The notes below the pieces were generated by a model. That model was given only the letters and a program-made list of their open reading frames with translations, did not search any database and was not told the DNA's origin. The translations under genes were made by a program, and so were the position numbers. Positions 20,880 through 33,315 of a stretch of DNA of 64,000 nucleotides are shown here, in pieces (positions within the stretch are counted from its first letter, which is position 1; the number at the start of each line of letters is the position of its first letter). Source of the DNA: Chelydra serpentina (lineage: Eukaryota > Chordata > Testudines > Chelydridae). The stretch is from contig JBAIAC010000030.1 of assembly GCA_037349315.1 (NCBI GenBank), forward strand, positions 13,847,501-13,911,500, in the 5' to 3' direction.

Positions 20880-23170
20880 AGCATGCTTTTAATTCTATCC
20901 ACTCATTAGGACTGTAAGGTAAAACTAACTCAAAAGGAAAGTGCTTCTTTCTAACTAGGAGTATAAAGAAACTAGTGAGATTAATGCAGCGATAGTCACA
21001 CCTTTTCTTACACCTTTTGTGCCATATACTGCTGTAAATCTGCGTCTGTAATTACCATTGCTGTCAATGAGAGGTTTGCATGAAGTCTGAAGTCACAATA
21101 TACCCATTAAGCATGTCTCATTCTTTCCTATACATTTCCCTCACTGATCTAGCCATTGGAGGATTTGCCCTCCCCCTAGTGTAACTGGATGCGTCTTCAA
21201 GATTTCCCATGGCTGTGTAGAAGACAGATTGCTATCTTCATGTCAGAGGATTTTCTAGTTTATATAACAATCTGGTCCAAGTTCGGTGAGTTGTAAGTGA
21301 AGTCAGAATGTGGCTCTGAAAATGTGTAAATAAGAGCTTCATGTCAAGTCCACATATATGGTATTTACTCAAAACATCCATGAAATGTGCAAAAAACAAA
21401 CAAACCCCAAAACCATATAATGTGAGAAATTATTGCCAAAAGTCATGAACATGATATGTCCTGTCTTTGTTTCTTTCAACAAAAGAGAGCATGGACCGTG
21501 AAAGACATCAGCTTTAGAACCTCTTTAGACTTTGAGGACAAGGATAGAAGTCCTGACTATTCTGTCCTTTTTAGAATAAGCAGTTTGCCATGGATTTCTT
21601 CCATTTAATATTCTGGGTATATCAACAACCCCTGAAGTAGGGGGTGAAAAAAATCCTTATGGCAAATGCTCTGAAACCGCAGAGATTCAGGTGGAAAGCT
21701 GCATTCCTCATACATTAATTTTCATAGGGTTATATTTTGGGCTGAAGAGCACAGTGAATTAAATGCAATAATCTGTCAGTTTGTGGGGGATAGGTATGGA
21801 TAAAATTGAGTTAATCACAGTCAGCTGAATTTGCTGGCCGAAGCAAAGTTCCTAGTGGAAACTATTAGGGTAAACTCCTGACTTGTAAAGTCAACGGGAG
21901 TTTTGCCATTGACTTCAATGAAACTAGGATTTCACTCTGTCACACACAAAAATTGGGTTTGTTGACTGATGGTCTCTAGAGAAGGCAAGACTTGGAATTG
22001 CAGGTCTGTTGCAGGTCAGGCATGAAGCACATCATACAAGATGAGAACATCAAAATGTTTGTAATTCAGGATCAAACTCTCTAAATTCTGGGTGCTTATA
22101 AACCAGTCGAAAGCCCTGCACCGAATATAGTCAAAGAAAGGAAAAGTGATGTTCAGCTGAGGTGCTCCTGTAGACTTAATGCACGGTGTAATGTAATAAG
22201 CTTGAATTCCCACATCCATGGAAATAATATTGATTCACTTACAGCACCTTGCTTTCCAATTGTACAAACATTAATTAATAATAGTGCTAATAACAAAGAG
22301 CCACCAACACTAACTAACCAGATAGCTCAATTTCAATCACATACTGAAATCCAACGCAGATAAGTTGGGAATCTTAACCATTGGCTGTTGGAGAAGGAGA
22401 GGGTGTTGATTTGTAAGCCTGTAATAGAACACAGAGGTGATGGAAGCTTGCTTTGAATGGGGCGGGGGCAGAGGTGCTCTGTGTGCAGGGTGGGGGAATC
22501 AGTGGCAGAGGGGGGGAGGTAAAGGTGTCAGGGATAGGAGGACAGTGGGGAGGGAGGGTGCTGAGCAAGGGAGGCTACTGAGACTTGGCATGTGTGTGTT
22601 TCCTATTTGTTCCCAGACCCAATCCTAGGCCTTCTGTCTCCTCTGAGGCATGTCCCCCTTCACCCTCTATGCATGAGCATAGTTTATGGGGAGTGTTGTA
22701 CAGGGGGCAGAAACGTAGATCAGCCCCCGCAGTATTTCCATTGCGAAGGTGCTAGCCCTCACCCCCACTCCAGTTCTACTGCACCTGATAGAACAGAACA
22801 GCAGGTTTTAAAAAACGTTTAAATACCTGCTTCTGACTGCACTGGAGTAACTCCAGATTTACATCGGTGAAGAGAGATTAATATCAATCCTTTTATTTCT
22901 GTCGTATGAGTAATCTAGGCACCTAAAGATCACTAGTCACTTTTGAAAATCTTGGCCCAAAGCTGCCATTTGATTTGAAGTCCTACTTTCCCACTTTCTA
23001 TCTTGCTTTATTTTCCTAAAGACAGCATATACTGATCAGGATACCATTCAATGCATAAACGTTTGTGCCAAAGCAAAGTAGTCCACTGAAACTTTAGCTT
23101 CCCAATATTAGACTGACATCCTTTCAGTCCACTATCCACTTTGGATCACAGTGTTTGCATTAAAGGGACA
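20880..23170. other. Unassigned intronic DNA
   Basis: No gene is seen. CCATTGACTTCAATGAAAC at 21905-21923 is one of the dispersed ATTGACTTCAAT words. 22917-22960 shares repeat words with 2540-2590. A G-rich stretch at 22450-22570 has no CpG-island character. Confidence 0.5.
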
Positions 23171-23175
23171 CCATC

Positions 23176-24332
23176 TGTGATGGGTTCGGTCACAGAGACC
23201 CCCTTGGGATTGTCACCTGATGTGCTGAAATTACCTCTGAGCCCATTTTCCCTGATGCTTGGGACTCCAGCACCCTGTCTTGTTGAGCCAGACACACTAG
23301 CCTGCTGCAACACAGACCTAGGGTCTGAACCACAACCCCAAAGCTGCAGACTTAACTGAAAACAGCTCAGCAAGTACACCTGTCTCCAGCACCCAGACAC
23401 CCAGTTTCCAATGGGATCCAAACCCCAAATAAATCCGTTTTACTCTGTATAAAGTTTGTACAGGGTAAACTCATGAATTGTGCACCCTCTATAACGCTAA
23501 TAGAGAGAGATACACAGCGGTTTGCTCCCCCAGGTATTAATCACTTACTCTGGGTTGGTTAATAAACAAAAGTGATTTTATTAAGTATAAAAGTAGGATT
23601 TAAGTGGTTTCAAGTAATAACTGACAGAACAAAGTAAGTTACCAAGCAAAATAAAACAAAATACGCAAGTCTAAGCCTAATACATTTAAGAAACTGAATA
23701 CAGGTAAATCTCACCCTCAGAGATGTTCCAATAAGCTTCTTTCACAGACTAGCCTCCTTCTTAGTCTGGGCCCAATCCTTTCCCCTGGTACAGTTCTTGT
23801 TAGTTCCAACTCAAGTGGTAACTAGAGGATGTCTCATGACTGGCAGCCCCTTTTGTTTTGTTCCACCTGCTTTTATATCCTTGGCACAAGGCGGGAATCC
23901 TTTGTCTCTCTCTGGGTTCCCACCCCTCCTTCTAAATGGAAAAGCACCAGGTTTAAGATGGATTCCAGTATCATGTGACATGTTCACATGACCTGTGAGA
24001 CTTCATTACTCCCTGGCTGGCACACACGTATACAGGAAGGCTTACAAGTAAACAGAGCCATTTACAACCAATTATCCTACTTAATGGGAGCCATCAAGAT
24101 TCCAAGCCACCACACACTTTGCATAGTTACAATCGGACTTCAGAATAATACTTCATATTTCTAGCTTTAGATACAAGAATGATACATACATACAAATAGG
24201 ATGAACACACTCAATAGATTATAAGATTTGTAATGATACCTTGCAAGAGACCTTTTGCATGAAGCATATTCCAGCTACATTATATTCAAACTCATTGGCA
24301 TCTTTCCATAAAACATGGAGTGCAGTGTCACA
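23176..24332 (-). mobile_element. Solo LTR of an endogenous retrovirus-like element, 1157 bp
   Basis: The ends are TGTGATGGG and AGTGTCACA, i.e. TG...CA with short terminal inverted repeats. A perfect 5-bp TSD, CCATC, lies at 23171-23175 and 24333-24337. Read on the minus strand there is a TATA-like GATATAAAAGCAGG (complement of about 23868-23881), followed about 300 bp later by a polyadenylation signal in TTAATAAAATC (complement of about 23575-23585). That is the U3-R-U5 order. No internal gag/pol sequence is present, so this is a solo LTR left by recombination. A 5-bp duplication fits class II or class III elements better than class I. Confidence 0.88.
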
Positions 24333-24337
24333 CCATC

Positions 24338-25540
24338 AATTTGAAATGTCCCTCGCCAATTTCACATTCTTTCCCAATAATACTTACCCATTTTTAACAG
24401 TGCGTTTTTTTTCTCTCCCCGTTCATTGTGTGTAATGCTCACAAAAAAGGGGGGAACTGACTGATTACAGAAAGGAAACAGTCACAGCGCATGAAATCGT
24501 GGCCCCATTGAAATAAATGGTAAAACTCCCATTGACTTCAAGATTTGGCGCAGAGTGCTTCCAAGTGCAGTGCGTTCAGGTTGCAAGCTCCTTGGGGCAG
24601 GCCTTGTATATACAATCCTAGCACTATAGTGCCCCAGTTTGGTTGGTCTCTAGAAATTATTACAATACAATTGTTAATAATAATAAAGAAAACAAACCAA
24701 ATAGGCAAACATATTTTCCCCTCTAATCTTCAGTTCTGGTAATCTGGGAGCTTGTAACAGTGTTATCTAAAAACAAGTCAGACAGAAGTGGTTTTTGGTG
24801 GTGGTTGCTAAAGTGGATGGTGTCCATTTAAATATGCTGTGCCAATTTCTCATCCCAGATGTGCATGTGGAACAACTCTGTAGATAAGTTAAAATCATGC
24901 TAACACATCTGAGGACAGAACTCATCTTGAATCTGGTAAATAATTGCCCAGTCTCTTTTGTCTGTAAAGCACTTTGAGGTCTGTAGCTGGAAGGCACTAT
25001 AGAAATGCCAAGTATAATGTTGACTTTATTCTTTTTATTAATGCACTTTAAAAACAGATTCAGAAACATTTTTCATTTGGAATGTGAAGTCAAGACAGCT
25101 AAGTGCAAGCTGCTTTGTCACCTGTTGTTATGAAGAATGTGAAACGAAGCAAGATCTGCCATATATATATATATAGAGAGATATAGATATATAAAAAATA
25201 TAGGCTTTTTGTTCCTTTCTACTTTTGAATATATTGAACTGATAAACACATTTCATTGATATTTTTGAATGGAAACCTTTGCCTTTCTCATGCATAAAAT
25301 GCTCATAACATCATTTTGTTTTCTTCTATCAGTATAGATGCTCTTCCACATCTTAATTTTCAGGGGATTATAACTCACCCATAGAAAGTTTCCCCACAGT
25401 GAAATCTGACAACCAAAGGCTTATTCCTGAAGCAAAAAAAATTTTGTAGTATCCGGGTGGCGGATATGTACACTGGGGTTTGTATGCTCGTGCTCTCTCT
25501 CTCGCTTTCTGTTTGTTTTATTCTTTGTTGTTGTTCTCTT
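24338..25540. other. Unassigned intronic DNA with small old repeats
   Basis: 24511-24545 carries CCCATTGACTTCAAG and related words. 24967-25017 (AAAGCACTTTGAGGTCTGTAGCTGG...GGCACTATAGAAATGCCAAGTATAATG) is a MIR/L2-type 3' tail. There is a short AT/GA microsatellite at about 25162-25195. No gene is seen. Confidence 0.5.
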
Positions 25541-25640
25541 AGGGCCTGATTTTCAGAGATGCTGGGCACCCACCGTTCCAATTTACATCAAGTGGAGTTG
25601 TAGGTGATCAGCACAACAGGGCTTTGGGTCATTATGGCTC
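25541..25640. repeat. Dispersed GGGCCTGATTTTCAGAG repeat
   Basis: AGGGCCTGATTTTCAGAGATGCTGGGCACCCA and the following GTGATCAGCAC resemble the stretch at 33182-33310 (GGGCCAAATTTTCAAGTGCCCAGCACC ... GGGCCAGATTTTCACAAGCGCCC). This is probably an old inverted-repeat element. Confidence 0.45.
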
Positions 25641-25829
25641 ATAAATATTGCTGCATGTGTGAGAGTTCCTAGGGTCTTGGGCAACCATTGCCTGATTTCT
25701 AAAATTTCAGGAAAGAGGTAAATACATAAAAGCCAAAAAGTAATTGAAAATCGAGGTCTGGGCTCTCTGTTAATTTGAAAATAGCAAGAAATGTTCAGCT
25801 GTGCAGTAAAAGGGCTGATAGAATGTGTC

Positions 25830-25962
25830 CCTTAGTATTTAGGTCTATTACAGTAACACCTGGAGGCCCCTGTTTGAATCACGGCCCTGTTATGCTAGTC
25901 ATGTACATCCACATGTGAGAGACAGTCCTTGCACTGAAGAGTTTACAGTCTAAGGAGCAAAG
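25830..25962 (+). repeat. Dispersed repeat with 'ACAGTCCTTGCACTGAAGAG' core
   Basis: CAGTAACACCTGGAGGCCCC ... AGACAGTCCTTGCACTGAAGAGTTTACAGTCTAA matches the style of 12165-12262. Identity of the family is unknown to me. Confidence 0.45.
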
Positions 25963-27613
25963 GGCAGCCTGAACTTTGAGTTTCCTGTCTTTTTGTTGTT
26001 TTTGTGGATCTCGCCCATAAATGTTGTTTTTAAAGTTTGAAATGTTAATGCCAGCCAACTGAAATTATTCCCCCCACCCTTTTTATGTTCTTATTCAGGA
26101 GGTTATAAATATCACATTACACAGGAAGCAAATTCCCTTGTTATCAGATTGTTCTGTGGTCATTTTTCTTTTCCTCAAAAGCATAATGGTCGACTTTATC
26201 AGTGCTCAGTCATTTGTTTCCTATTAAACACAAGTGATTAGGATGCCATTTGGCTGGCCGGGAAGAGCAACTGCCCTGTTTTATCTTTAAACAGAGCCTT
26301 AAACTGGAAGACACCTGAAGCTGGCAGGAAGTGAGATTTAATAGGGTTTAATGTCCATGGGTGGAAATAGTTTGTTTCCCAGTAGGGCAGGCTAAATATC
26401 AACTGCAAAAAACAAAAACAAAAAAGTTAATCTAAGTGCCCTTAAGAAGCTGAGCTAACAAATCCAAGGAGATCCAGAGTTCAGACTGATGTGCCATTCG
26501 TGCCTTGTAGAGCTGTGTCTAGATACTGCACGAGTCTTAGGTTAGTTCTGTTATGTTACATTCTGTGTGTGCTGCTGTGCAGGCTGAGTTAGACAGCTAA
26601 AACAGCTTGGATTGCCCATGTAAACTCTGAATTTCTTGGCTCTTGTGAGTGTAAAAATCAGAGAATTAAAGCCATGTAAAATGAATGATTTTTTTTAATG
26701 AATACCATTTACATGAATGGCATTACATTGTTACATAGGGGCATAATGGACCATGTAATGTAACTTGTGACCACCTAAGTCTTCATATTTGTCACTATGC
26801 TCCATCATACCCATTCGTCAACTTTACAACATCACAGAGGAGAAATCTGACATCCTCCTACTTTGAAAATATCATCCATTAGTTTAGTTTCACTGATTGC
26901 AGCAAAGGAACTATGACACAGAGTGAAACAGTTCTGATTCCATCAGCAGAGGGCAGTGATGCACATACTTACTATTCAGTTCATGGCAGCAAACTATCAA
27001 GTCAGTTTTTAAACTGTGCAATGTGGAATGAATTGGGCAAATGTTTATTTTATGACCCTGACCCACCTCCCCTCCCCGCACAGGAATGCATCAAAGCTTA
27101 GTGGAGATTGTTTAGTCTGCACATGTACTGGGCTTCCTTCGGAGGTGAAACTGTATACTGATGAGTGACAAAGGTGCTGCATGAATGCTAGCATGTATAC
27201 AATTGTACGTTAATGCCAATTCTCAGTTATTTCCAGATTTTATTTGTTTAAATGGCAAAAATGATTAATTCACCAATTCTGGAAAAATGTGTGATAAAAC
27301 CGGTCTTTTTTTTTTTTTAAGTATATTGAGACCAAAAAAACCAAAGAAACAATAAACTCCACCTACTACTACTAACTTCTCTTTTGTTGGATTTAGGATT
27401 GAATATGACCCTATAAAACAAACTTTTATATCTGAGTTAGAAACACATGAACATAATGGTTTGTTATGGACGCACTGGTATGACTCTTAAATACAGCAGT
27501 GTAAAAGTTGCCATTATAATTAGCTCAATTAGAGACTACACAGATTAATTTAAAAAAAACGAGTGTGTCTATTCCCTGGTTGACATAATCTCTTCAGAAA
27601 TACACTATTAAAA

Positions 27614-27649
<36 letters not shown>

Positions 27650-28955
27650 TCTTTAGTTACCTAATTCAGTGTTGCATATCCTTGTTGACAGTGTTCTATA
27701 TTACAATTATTAATTGAAGACATCAACATGTCCCATGTTAAGAGGAATGATTTATGGTGCAAGGAATTATTTTAAAGATACTGGAAATGATCGAATACAC
27801 TGATACTGTGTCTTTTATAACCCGGAAAAACCTCCTTCTTTGCATTTGTGGTTTAAATTAAGTTCTAGATGGGTTCACGTGTTTTAAGATGAAAAGGAAA
27901 GATGTGCCCTTCAACTTATTACACAACATAGCTCAGAACTAACATGACCAGCTTTAAATTAGAACCTTAAAACAAAGAGAAGCTTTCACGTTATTTTTAT
28001 AGCTCCGTTTTCCACATTAAAATCTGAATTGAAATGAGATTAAAAAACTTGAAAACAAAGTGAGTAGGCCTCATTCTCGCCGTGAAAGGTCATTACAATG
28101 GTAAATTGTTAACAGAGTTCACAAAATGTCATTAACAGGATAAAAATGTGCTCCTGGTATTTCCCATTTTTGTTATTTCTCTCACGATGACATTTATGTC
28201 TCAAAAATGCAACGTCGAAAAACTAGGCTTACATGGGACAATGAAAGAGAAGCATTTTCTGGAGGAAGGAAATCCCAAAGGAAAGCTTTTACTTTCTAAA
28301 TTACATTTTTTTTAAAAAGCATTTCCACAGACAAATTATTTCTGATTTTTGTCAGTCTCTGTATTTTCTTTTCAGAACAAGATGAAACCAACCGCCCCAG
28401 ATTATAGGAGCACAAATCCCACCCCCACGAATTTATTTATTTATTTTCATGTATTTAAGGACTACATTTGCTTTGTAATTTTTTTTTAAAGGGTACTTTA
28501 ATGAGTGCTTGGTTAGGCTCATAGGACTTGATCTTGCTTCCAATGAAGTCAGTGAGAGAGCTCCCTTCAGCTAACTTCAGTGGGAGCAGGATTTGGCCTA
28601 CGTTGATGATGTCAGCAATCTAAGATCCTCCTCAAATAATTTTGTTTTCAGTTGTGAAAAAATCTAATGTGGTCAAATGCACCAATGCTTATGTGAACAA
28701 GATTACAAGAGAGGAATCCGACATTCATCAACAGTAACTCATTGGTCGATTAAGCTGGTGACCTCAGACATCATGTCATTGATTTTTGGGTAGAGGGGAC
28801 AGATTCCTGTGACTATCTGCTCACTGTCATTCCCCACAAGCTGTCCTAGAGGTTTTTTTTTACTCAGAGCCTTAGCCTTTACCCATCACCAGGGCAACAC
28901 ACATGCTTTGTAATGAAAGTTAGTAATAGGCTGTCCCAGATCATGACACAGTGAC
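25963..28955. other. Repeat-poor intronic DNA
   Basis: About 3 kb almost free of recognisable interspersed repeats apart from a (GT)16 microsatellite at 27616-27647. No open frame has family features. Repeat-poor intronic blocks in developmentally regulated genes sometimes hold conserved enhancers, but nothing in the sequence alone proves this. Confidence 0.4.
27616..27647 (+). repeat. (GT)16 microsatellite
   Basis: Sixteen uninterrupted GT dinucleotides. Confidence 0.95.
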
Positions 28956-28957
28956 TA

Positions 28958-29135
28958 ATAAGAACAGCTATACTGGATCAGACCAATGGTCCATCTAGCC
29001 CAGCATCCTGTCTTCCAACAGTGGCCAACGCCAGGTGCTTCAGAGGGAATGAACAGAACAGGTAATCATCAAGTGATCCATCCCTATGGGCGAGGGCCAA
29101 GGGTAACAGCAAACAAGGGGCAACCTCCAGCTGGC
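28958..29135 (-). mobile_element. CR1 LINE 3' fragment, minus strand
   Basis: The plus strand reads AAGAACAGCTATACTGGATCAGACCAATGGTCCATCTAGCCCAGCATCCTGTC, the inverse of the 3' end of the CR1 at 17266-19016. It continues through GTAATCATCAAGTGATCCATCCC and fades after about 29135. Confidence 0.88.
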
Positions 29136-29819
29136 AAAAGAGAGAGACGGTGTACATAGATTATTTATTTAGATGTATAATATGTATCAGAAGTGCCTAT
29201 CCCTGGTTCTAGGTGCCTTTGGCACTCACTCACGTTGGTCTGGATTATCACTTTAGGCCAGCCCTGAGCAAGCAGCAATGAGAGAACTGCCTTCCCCCAG
29301 GAGTAGCTCCAGGACGCATTGTGACACAGACACCCCTCTGTGTCCCAATTCTTTCCCTGCTGCCTCCTTGCTCTGTGATGGGGTAGTAAGTAGCTTTTAG
29401 CCTCTCCTGGCAGTAAACAATGATACCCCTTGTGCAGGCCAGGGAGCGTGGGGATGGCACAAAGGCTCCACTCATTTGCCACCCATTCCCTGCCCACCTA
29501 CTCTGGAGTTGGGGAGTAAGTGGGGAGGCAGCAACAGCTTGCCTCTCTGCACCCGGACAGCAGCTGTGGGTAGCTTGTGCGGGGGTGTCACTCCTGTTTA
29601 TTCCCGTGCATAGGCATGTAGTCTAAGAAGCCAGGACTTAGCCCATAAAAAGAACCTAGCAGCATCCGCTCACTCTGAAATCAGGAAAGAACCAACTGGA
29701 AATAAAATCAAAGGGTAAACACTACCCCATCAGCCCCTCTTAAATATATTTAGGGGGAATTCAGTCTTAGGGGCATCCGGTCATAATCCTACAGATGGTA
29801 GCCTTGCCTCACCGGCTCC
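29136..29819. other. Unassigned intronic DNA
   Basis: No gene or repeat recognised. The 110-codon and 75-codon minus-strand frames overlap each other and have no domain features. Confidence 0.5.
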
Positions 29820-29937
29820 TCAGCCAAATATATGCACCAGATGTCTGAACCTGGGTGACGGAGCTGGTACTAGAAACCAGGTCTCCTGGCTCCTAGGCCA
29901 TTGTCCTAGCCACTGGGCTTCACCCCCATAAATACCA
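29820..29937 (-). repeat. MIR-like tRNA-derived SINE, minus strand
   Basis: Read on the minus strand: AAGCCCAGTGGCTAGGACAATGGCCTAGGAGCCAGGAGACCTGG, then CTAGTACCAGCTCC. This is the tRNA-derived head of a MIR-type SINE with a degenerate B box. Confidence 0.65.
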
Positions 29938-30224
29938 GCCGGGGATGACTGTGCCCAGCCCATTCCCAACACCTGGGTAAAGAACTGTGCCCTGAAGGAT
30001 AGGCTATTTGTGACCATGGAGGGGATATGTTCCAATATGGGGGCCCCCCTTGTGGAGAACGCCCTGTCCCACCTATTTTTCAGTAATTGTTACTGTTTCC
30101 ATTTTGCTTTTCCCATTGGCTGGGTCTCTGGTCACTTGGTGCTGGGTCTCATGTGTCTGTGCGTATACATGAAGCTTTGCCCGTTTTTGCTTAGTTTGGA
30201 ATCAACCCCCAGGTTTTAAATCCC

Positions 30225-30303
30225 TTTTGGGTGCAGCAAGTCCAGGGTGGAAGGCAATACTTTATCAAGGTCCCTTCCCAGCCCTACCTTTCTATGATTC
30301 CAT
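30225..30303 (+). mobile_element. CR1 LINE 3'-tail fragment
   Basis: AAGGTCCCTTCCCAGCCCTACCTTTCTATGATTCC matches the CR1 3' terminus (compare GGTCTCTTCCAACCCTAATC at 38254 and the ATTCTATGATTCTATG tails). Confidence 0.65.
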
Positions 30304-32815
30304 ACAGCAATAGGAAACGGATTAATCGATCACTGGCACGAGGCTTATGTGTTCAGTTCATTAAAATGGTGCTAGCTGCAGCGAATTTTTCAGGTGGGTG
30401 TTTGCAAGAGGGCGGCTGAGCAGACAGCACTTGCCCGCGTCATCTGAAATGAAAGCATAACCAACACAGTGCTGAATCCCATCTTTTTGTATTCACTGCT
30501 TTCTGGCACTCCATTAACGAAGCAGCTAAACCCTCTGACCAGCTTAATCTGTAATAAGGCTCCTCTTATTTATTTCCCTGTCCCTCTTAATTTTCTCTCT
30601 TCTTTTCAGCCTTTCTTGTTGAGCCCTTCTGCTCTGGTAACTATGGAAACACTCATGAATGAGTGAAAATAGTACACTGCTACTACTAACTTCGCTTACC
30701 AAAGCTCTGCCTGATCTTTTCCTACAGCCTGGGGTACTCTGAGATCCTAGAGAACTGGATACGTTCTGCTCGTTATTTGCAATTGCAACCTGCAGAATGC
30801 TGTGACAGAATGAAGTGAACCACGGGCAGTGCGATCTGTTACAATAGATAATCACTTAACTTTTGCAAATTACCTCAGTATCTTTTCTCCAGCCTTTGAC
30901 AATAATGAGCCTAAATTCTGCAGCACAAAATCTGGTTACTGTAGTCTGTTGGGCAGTTTCTTCATTGTTTTTAAGGGCAGCGTTTCCGACGCTGTAGTAT
31001 TTCTGGGATGATTTAGCATGGTGTATTGCAGTGATCCAGTAAAAGGAGCTATTGGGTACCTTGTTGCCAGGCAGAAGAGGGTAGTAAAGGAAGTCAGGCT
31101 GCATAATAAATTAAGAGATGGCACTAATGGGCAATGCCCAGTCAACGCAGTGAGTGCCCATAAATTGTTTTTGCTGCATGTGTTATTAATCCTTTAGTAT
31201 CAAGGTGCTACTTGAGATCAAAGGGTTGCAGTGCTCCCAGAATACTGCAACCCTTTTCTGTTTACAAAGATGTCTCTCCCCAGCTGGATCAGCAGCTACT
31301 CCATCCTTGCCCAGCTAGCTAGCCAGCCAGCCTATCTTTAATCCACTGTGCATGGCATGTGGCGTGTCTGTGCCAGCCAATTAACTGCAGCTTCCATATG
31401 CTTGATCTTAACTGGCATTTCAAACTGATTTTCACAGAGACACCCCCCACTTCGTACCTTTGCATATTGCATGTGAGTTCTTGCTGTGTCTGTGGAATTA
31501 AGTTACATATTGCGGGGGAAACCTAATTTGAACAAATGGATCTGTGCATGGGAATGTTCCCCACCAGAGTGGCTGTGTGGGTGCAGCAGTGCTGTCGAGT
31601 GTTTACTGTGAGAATCTGGCTGAGGACTTGGAGTTCTGCGGGAGAGATCTGCAGTGTACATGTACAATGAAATTATCTATTTTTGATGTGAAGAAAGGGG
31701 GAGCCAGTTCTTCAATTCACTCTGCTTCTGTGTCCTGACAAGGCTCCGGCACAGGGCTAACAAGCTGGGATCCACAGCTCTAGTGTTGAATGCTGTGTTG
31801 TTCTCTACCGGCCACCTCTTCTGATTGTAAAGCAGCTTGACACCTTTTCTCCCACACTTAGCCTGCTCTCCAGATAACACAAATGTGCATCAGAGATCAG
31901 TGATTAGCAATGGACAGGGAATTTTGAACAATAAGACGCTACCCCCACCCCCGAAGCTCGATCGGCCCTGAACTCAACTAGACACTAGTGATACTAGAAT
32001 GGTGGGTTATTTGTATTTCTGGTTGGCTCTGGAAGTGCTGAACGGCCTGAAAAGAGAATGTTCTAGAAGCTACTCTGAGCGGGACGTGCAGAACATTCTG
32101 CAAGTCAATCCATTCTCATAAGATTCCCAGCCCAAGTTTGCAGCCCCAAGAGGCTCACATAGTTTGCATAAGCCTTCTGTGGAGTATCAGGGGGATTTAT
32201 CCCAGCACCAGAGCAGGGACAATTCTAGGCAGGGTACTATGCAACAGATACAATGGCTCCTATGGACCACTGCATAAGAATGCACCAGCCACTCTGTCTC
32301 ACTCCCACAACACCCACTTTCTCATACATACCTATCCCATGCTGGAGCATCCCATATGCTGAGGCCTGTTGCAGGAGATAGGGGGATGCAATGGCAAGGA
32401 TATTCCTTGCGGGCCCTGGGAAGCTGCTTTACAACATCTTTGTGCTGCCAGAGATGGTGAAAAAGGGGCTGCAAGATAACCAGGAATCAGGCTCTGTATA
32501 ATTATGATTGGGTGTGCTGCATCTTTAAATGTTTAGAGTCTGCCTCTCTGTGTGCTAGGAAGCAGGGCTATGAGGGGATTCAAGATGGAGGATCTTGCAT
32601 CTTAAGAGATTCACTCTGATGCCTCCTTCATGGAGACTTTACACTGGTTCTTTCTTGTGGTTTTCCTGACTCTGAAATAAGTAATGCACATGTTGTTGCT
32701 TGTTTATGAACAAATAACAGCTGGATTTCTGGGATGCTTATCAGAACATCTGCAGGCTCCCAGCAATTAGCTGGAACTAATAATCAGTCAGATTAGGCAG
32801 GATATTTTCTGTCCC
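30304..32815. other. Unassigned intronic DNA
   Basis: No gene or confident repeat seen. Several 60-100 codon frames on both strands overlap and lack motifs. Confidence 0.5.
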
Positions 32816-32819
32816 AGAT

Positions 32820-32998
32820 GACGTCCGCCGCCCTTCCCTTGCCGCCGCAGACTGGGACTGCCTGCGTCGGGGCCGCCCCTGACGCAGGCAGACGTAGCGG
32901 GGCCCCGCCCCTGACGCAGGCAGGTGTCGGGGGCGGGGCCCCGCTACGTCTGCCTGTGTTGGGGGCAGGACCGCCACCCCTGCTTGGGGCAGCAAAAT
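32820..32998. mobile_element. GC-rich palindromic hAT-like element
   Basis: A GC-rich island in AT-rich intron, ending in TTGGGGCAGCAAAATTC, similar to the 'GGGGCGGCAAA' and 'GAGCAGCAAAATT' words near the right ends of the elements at 55127 and 50896. The centre is a perfect hairpin (32885-32956). Terminal repeats and TSD are not clear. Confidence 0.5.
32885..32956. repeat. Perfect 27-bp GC-rich hairpin
   Basis: 32885-32911 and 32930-32956 are exact reverse complements, separated by an 18-nt loop. Each arm contains GACGTAGCGGGGCCCCGCCC-type sequence, about 80% GC. Confidence 0.92.
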
Positions 32999-33181
32999 TC
33001 TAAGAGCTGCTCCTGTCCATGGCTCAGAAATTCCTTTAGTAAAAAAGAAATATCACATGGACGAGGACAAAATGGGAACCTACGGTTTTTTTGGAAACCA
33101 TGCACAACAGATTTCTGCAGGAGAAAAAGCCCACACAGCTCTTTCTGACATGGACATGGGAGCCCAGAGTTTCTAGAATTC

Positions 33182-33315
33182 AGGGCCAAATTTTCAAGTG
33201 CCCAGCACCTACCAGTGGGCCCCAGTTTTTCAAAAGACCTCAACTCCTATTTGGGTATCCGCACAAGGGCCAGATTTTCACAAGCGCCCTGTCCCCCACA
33301 GCTCCCAATGTGACC
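33182..33315. repeat. Dispersed GGGCCAGATTTTC repeat
   Basis: Two half-similar units: GGGCCAAATTTTCAAGTGCCCAGCACC at 33182 and GGGCCAGATTTTCACAAGCGCCC at 33269. They share words with 25541-25640. Confidence 0.45.

Noticed and set aside
23176..24332. A full endogenous retrovirus with genes
   Set aside because: There is one LTR only, closed by a perfect 5-bp TSD; no gag, pol or env trace lies inside or beside it.
32818..33003. CRISPR-like or regulatory palindrome at 32.8-33.0 kb
   Set aside because: It is a single hairpin in a vertebrate intron, without spaced direct repeats. It is best read as part of a mobile element.
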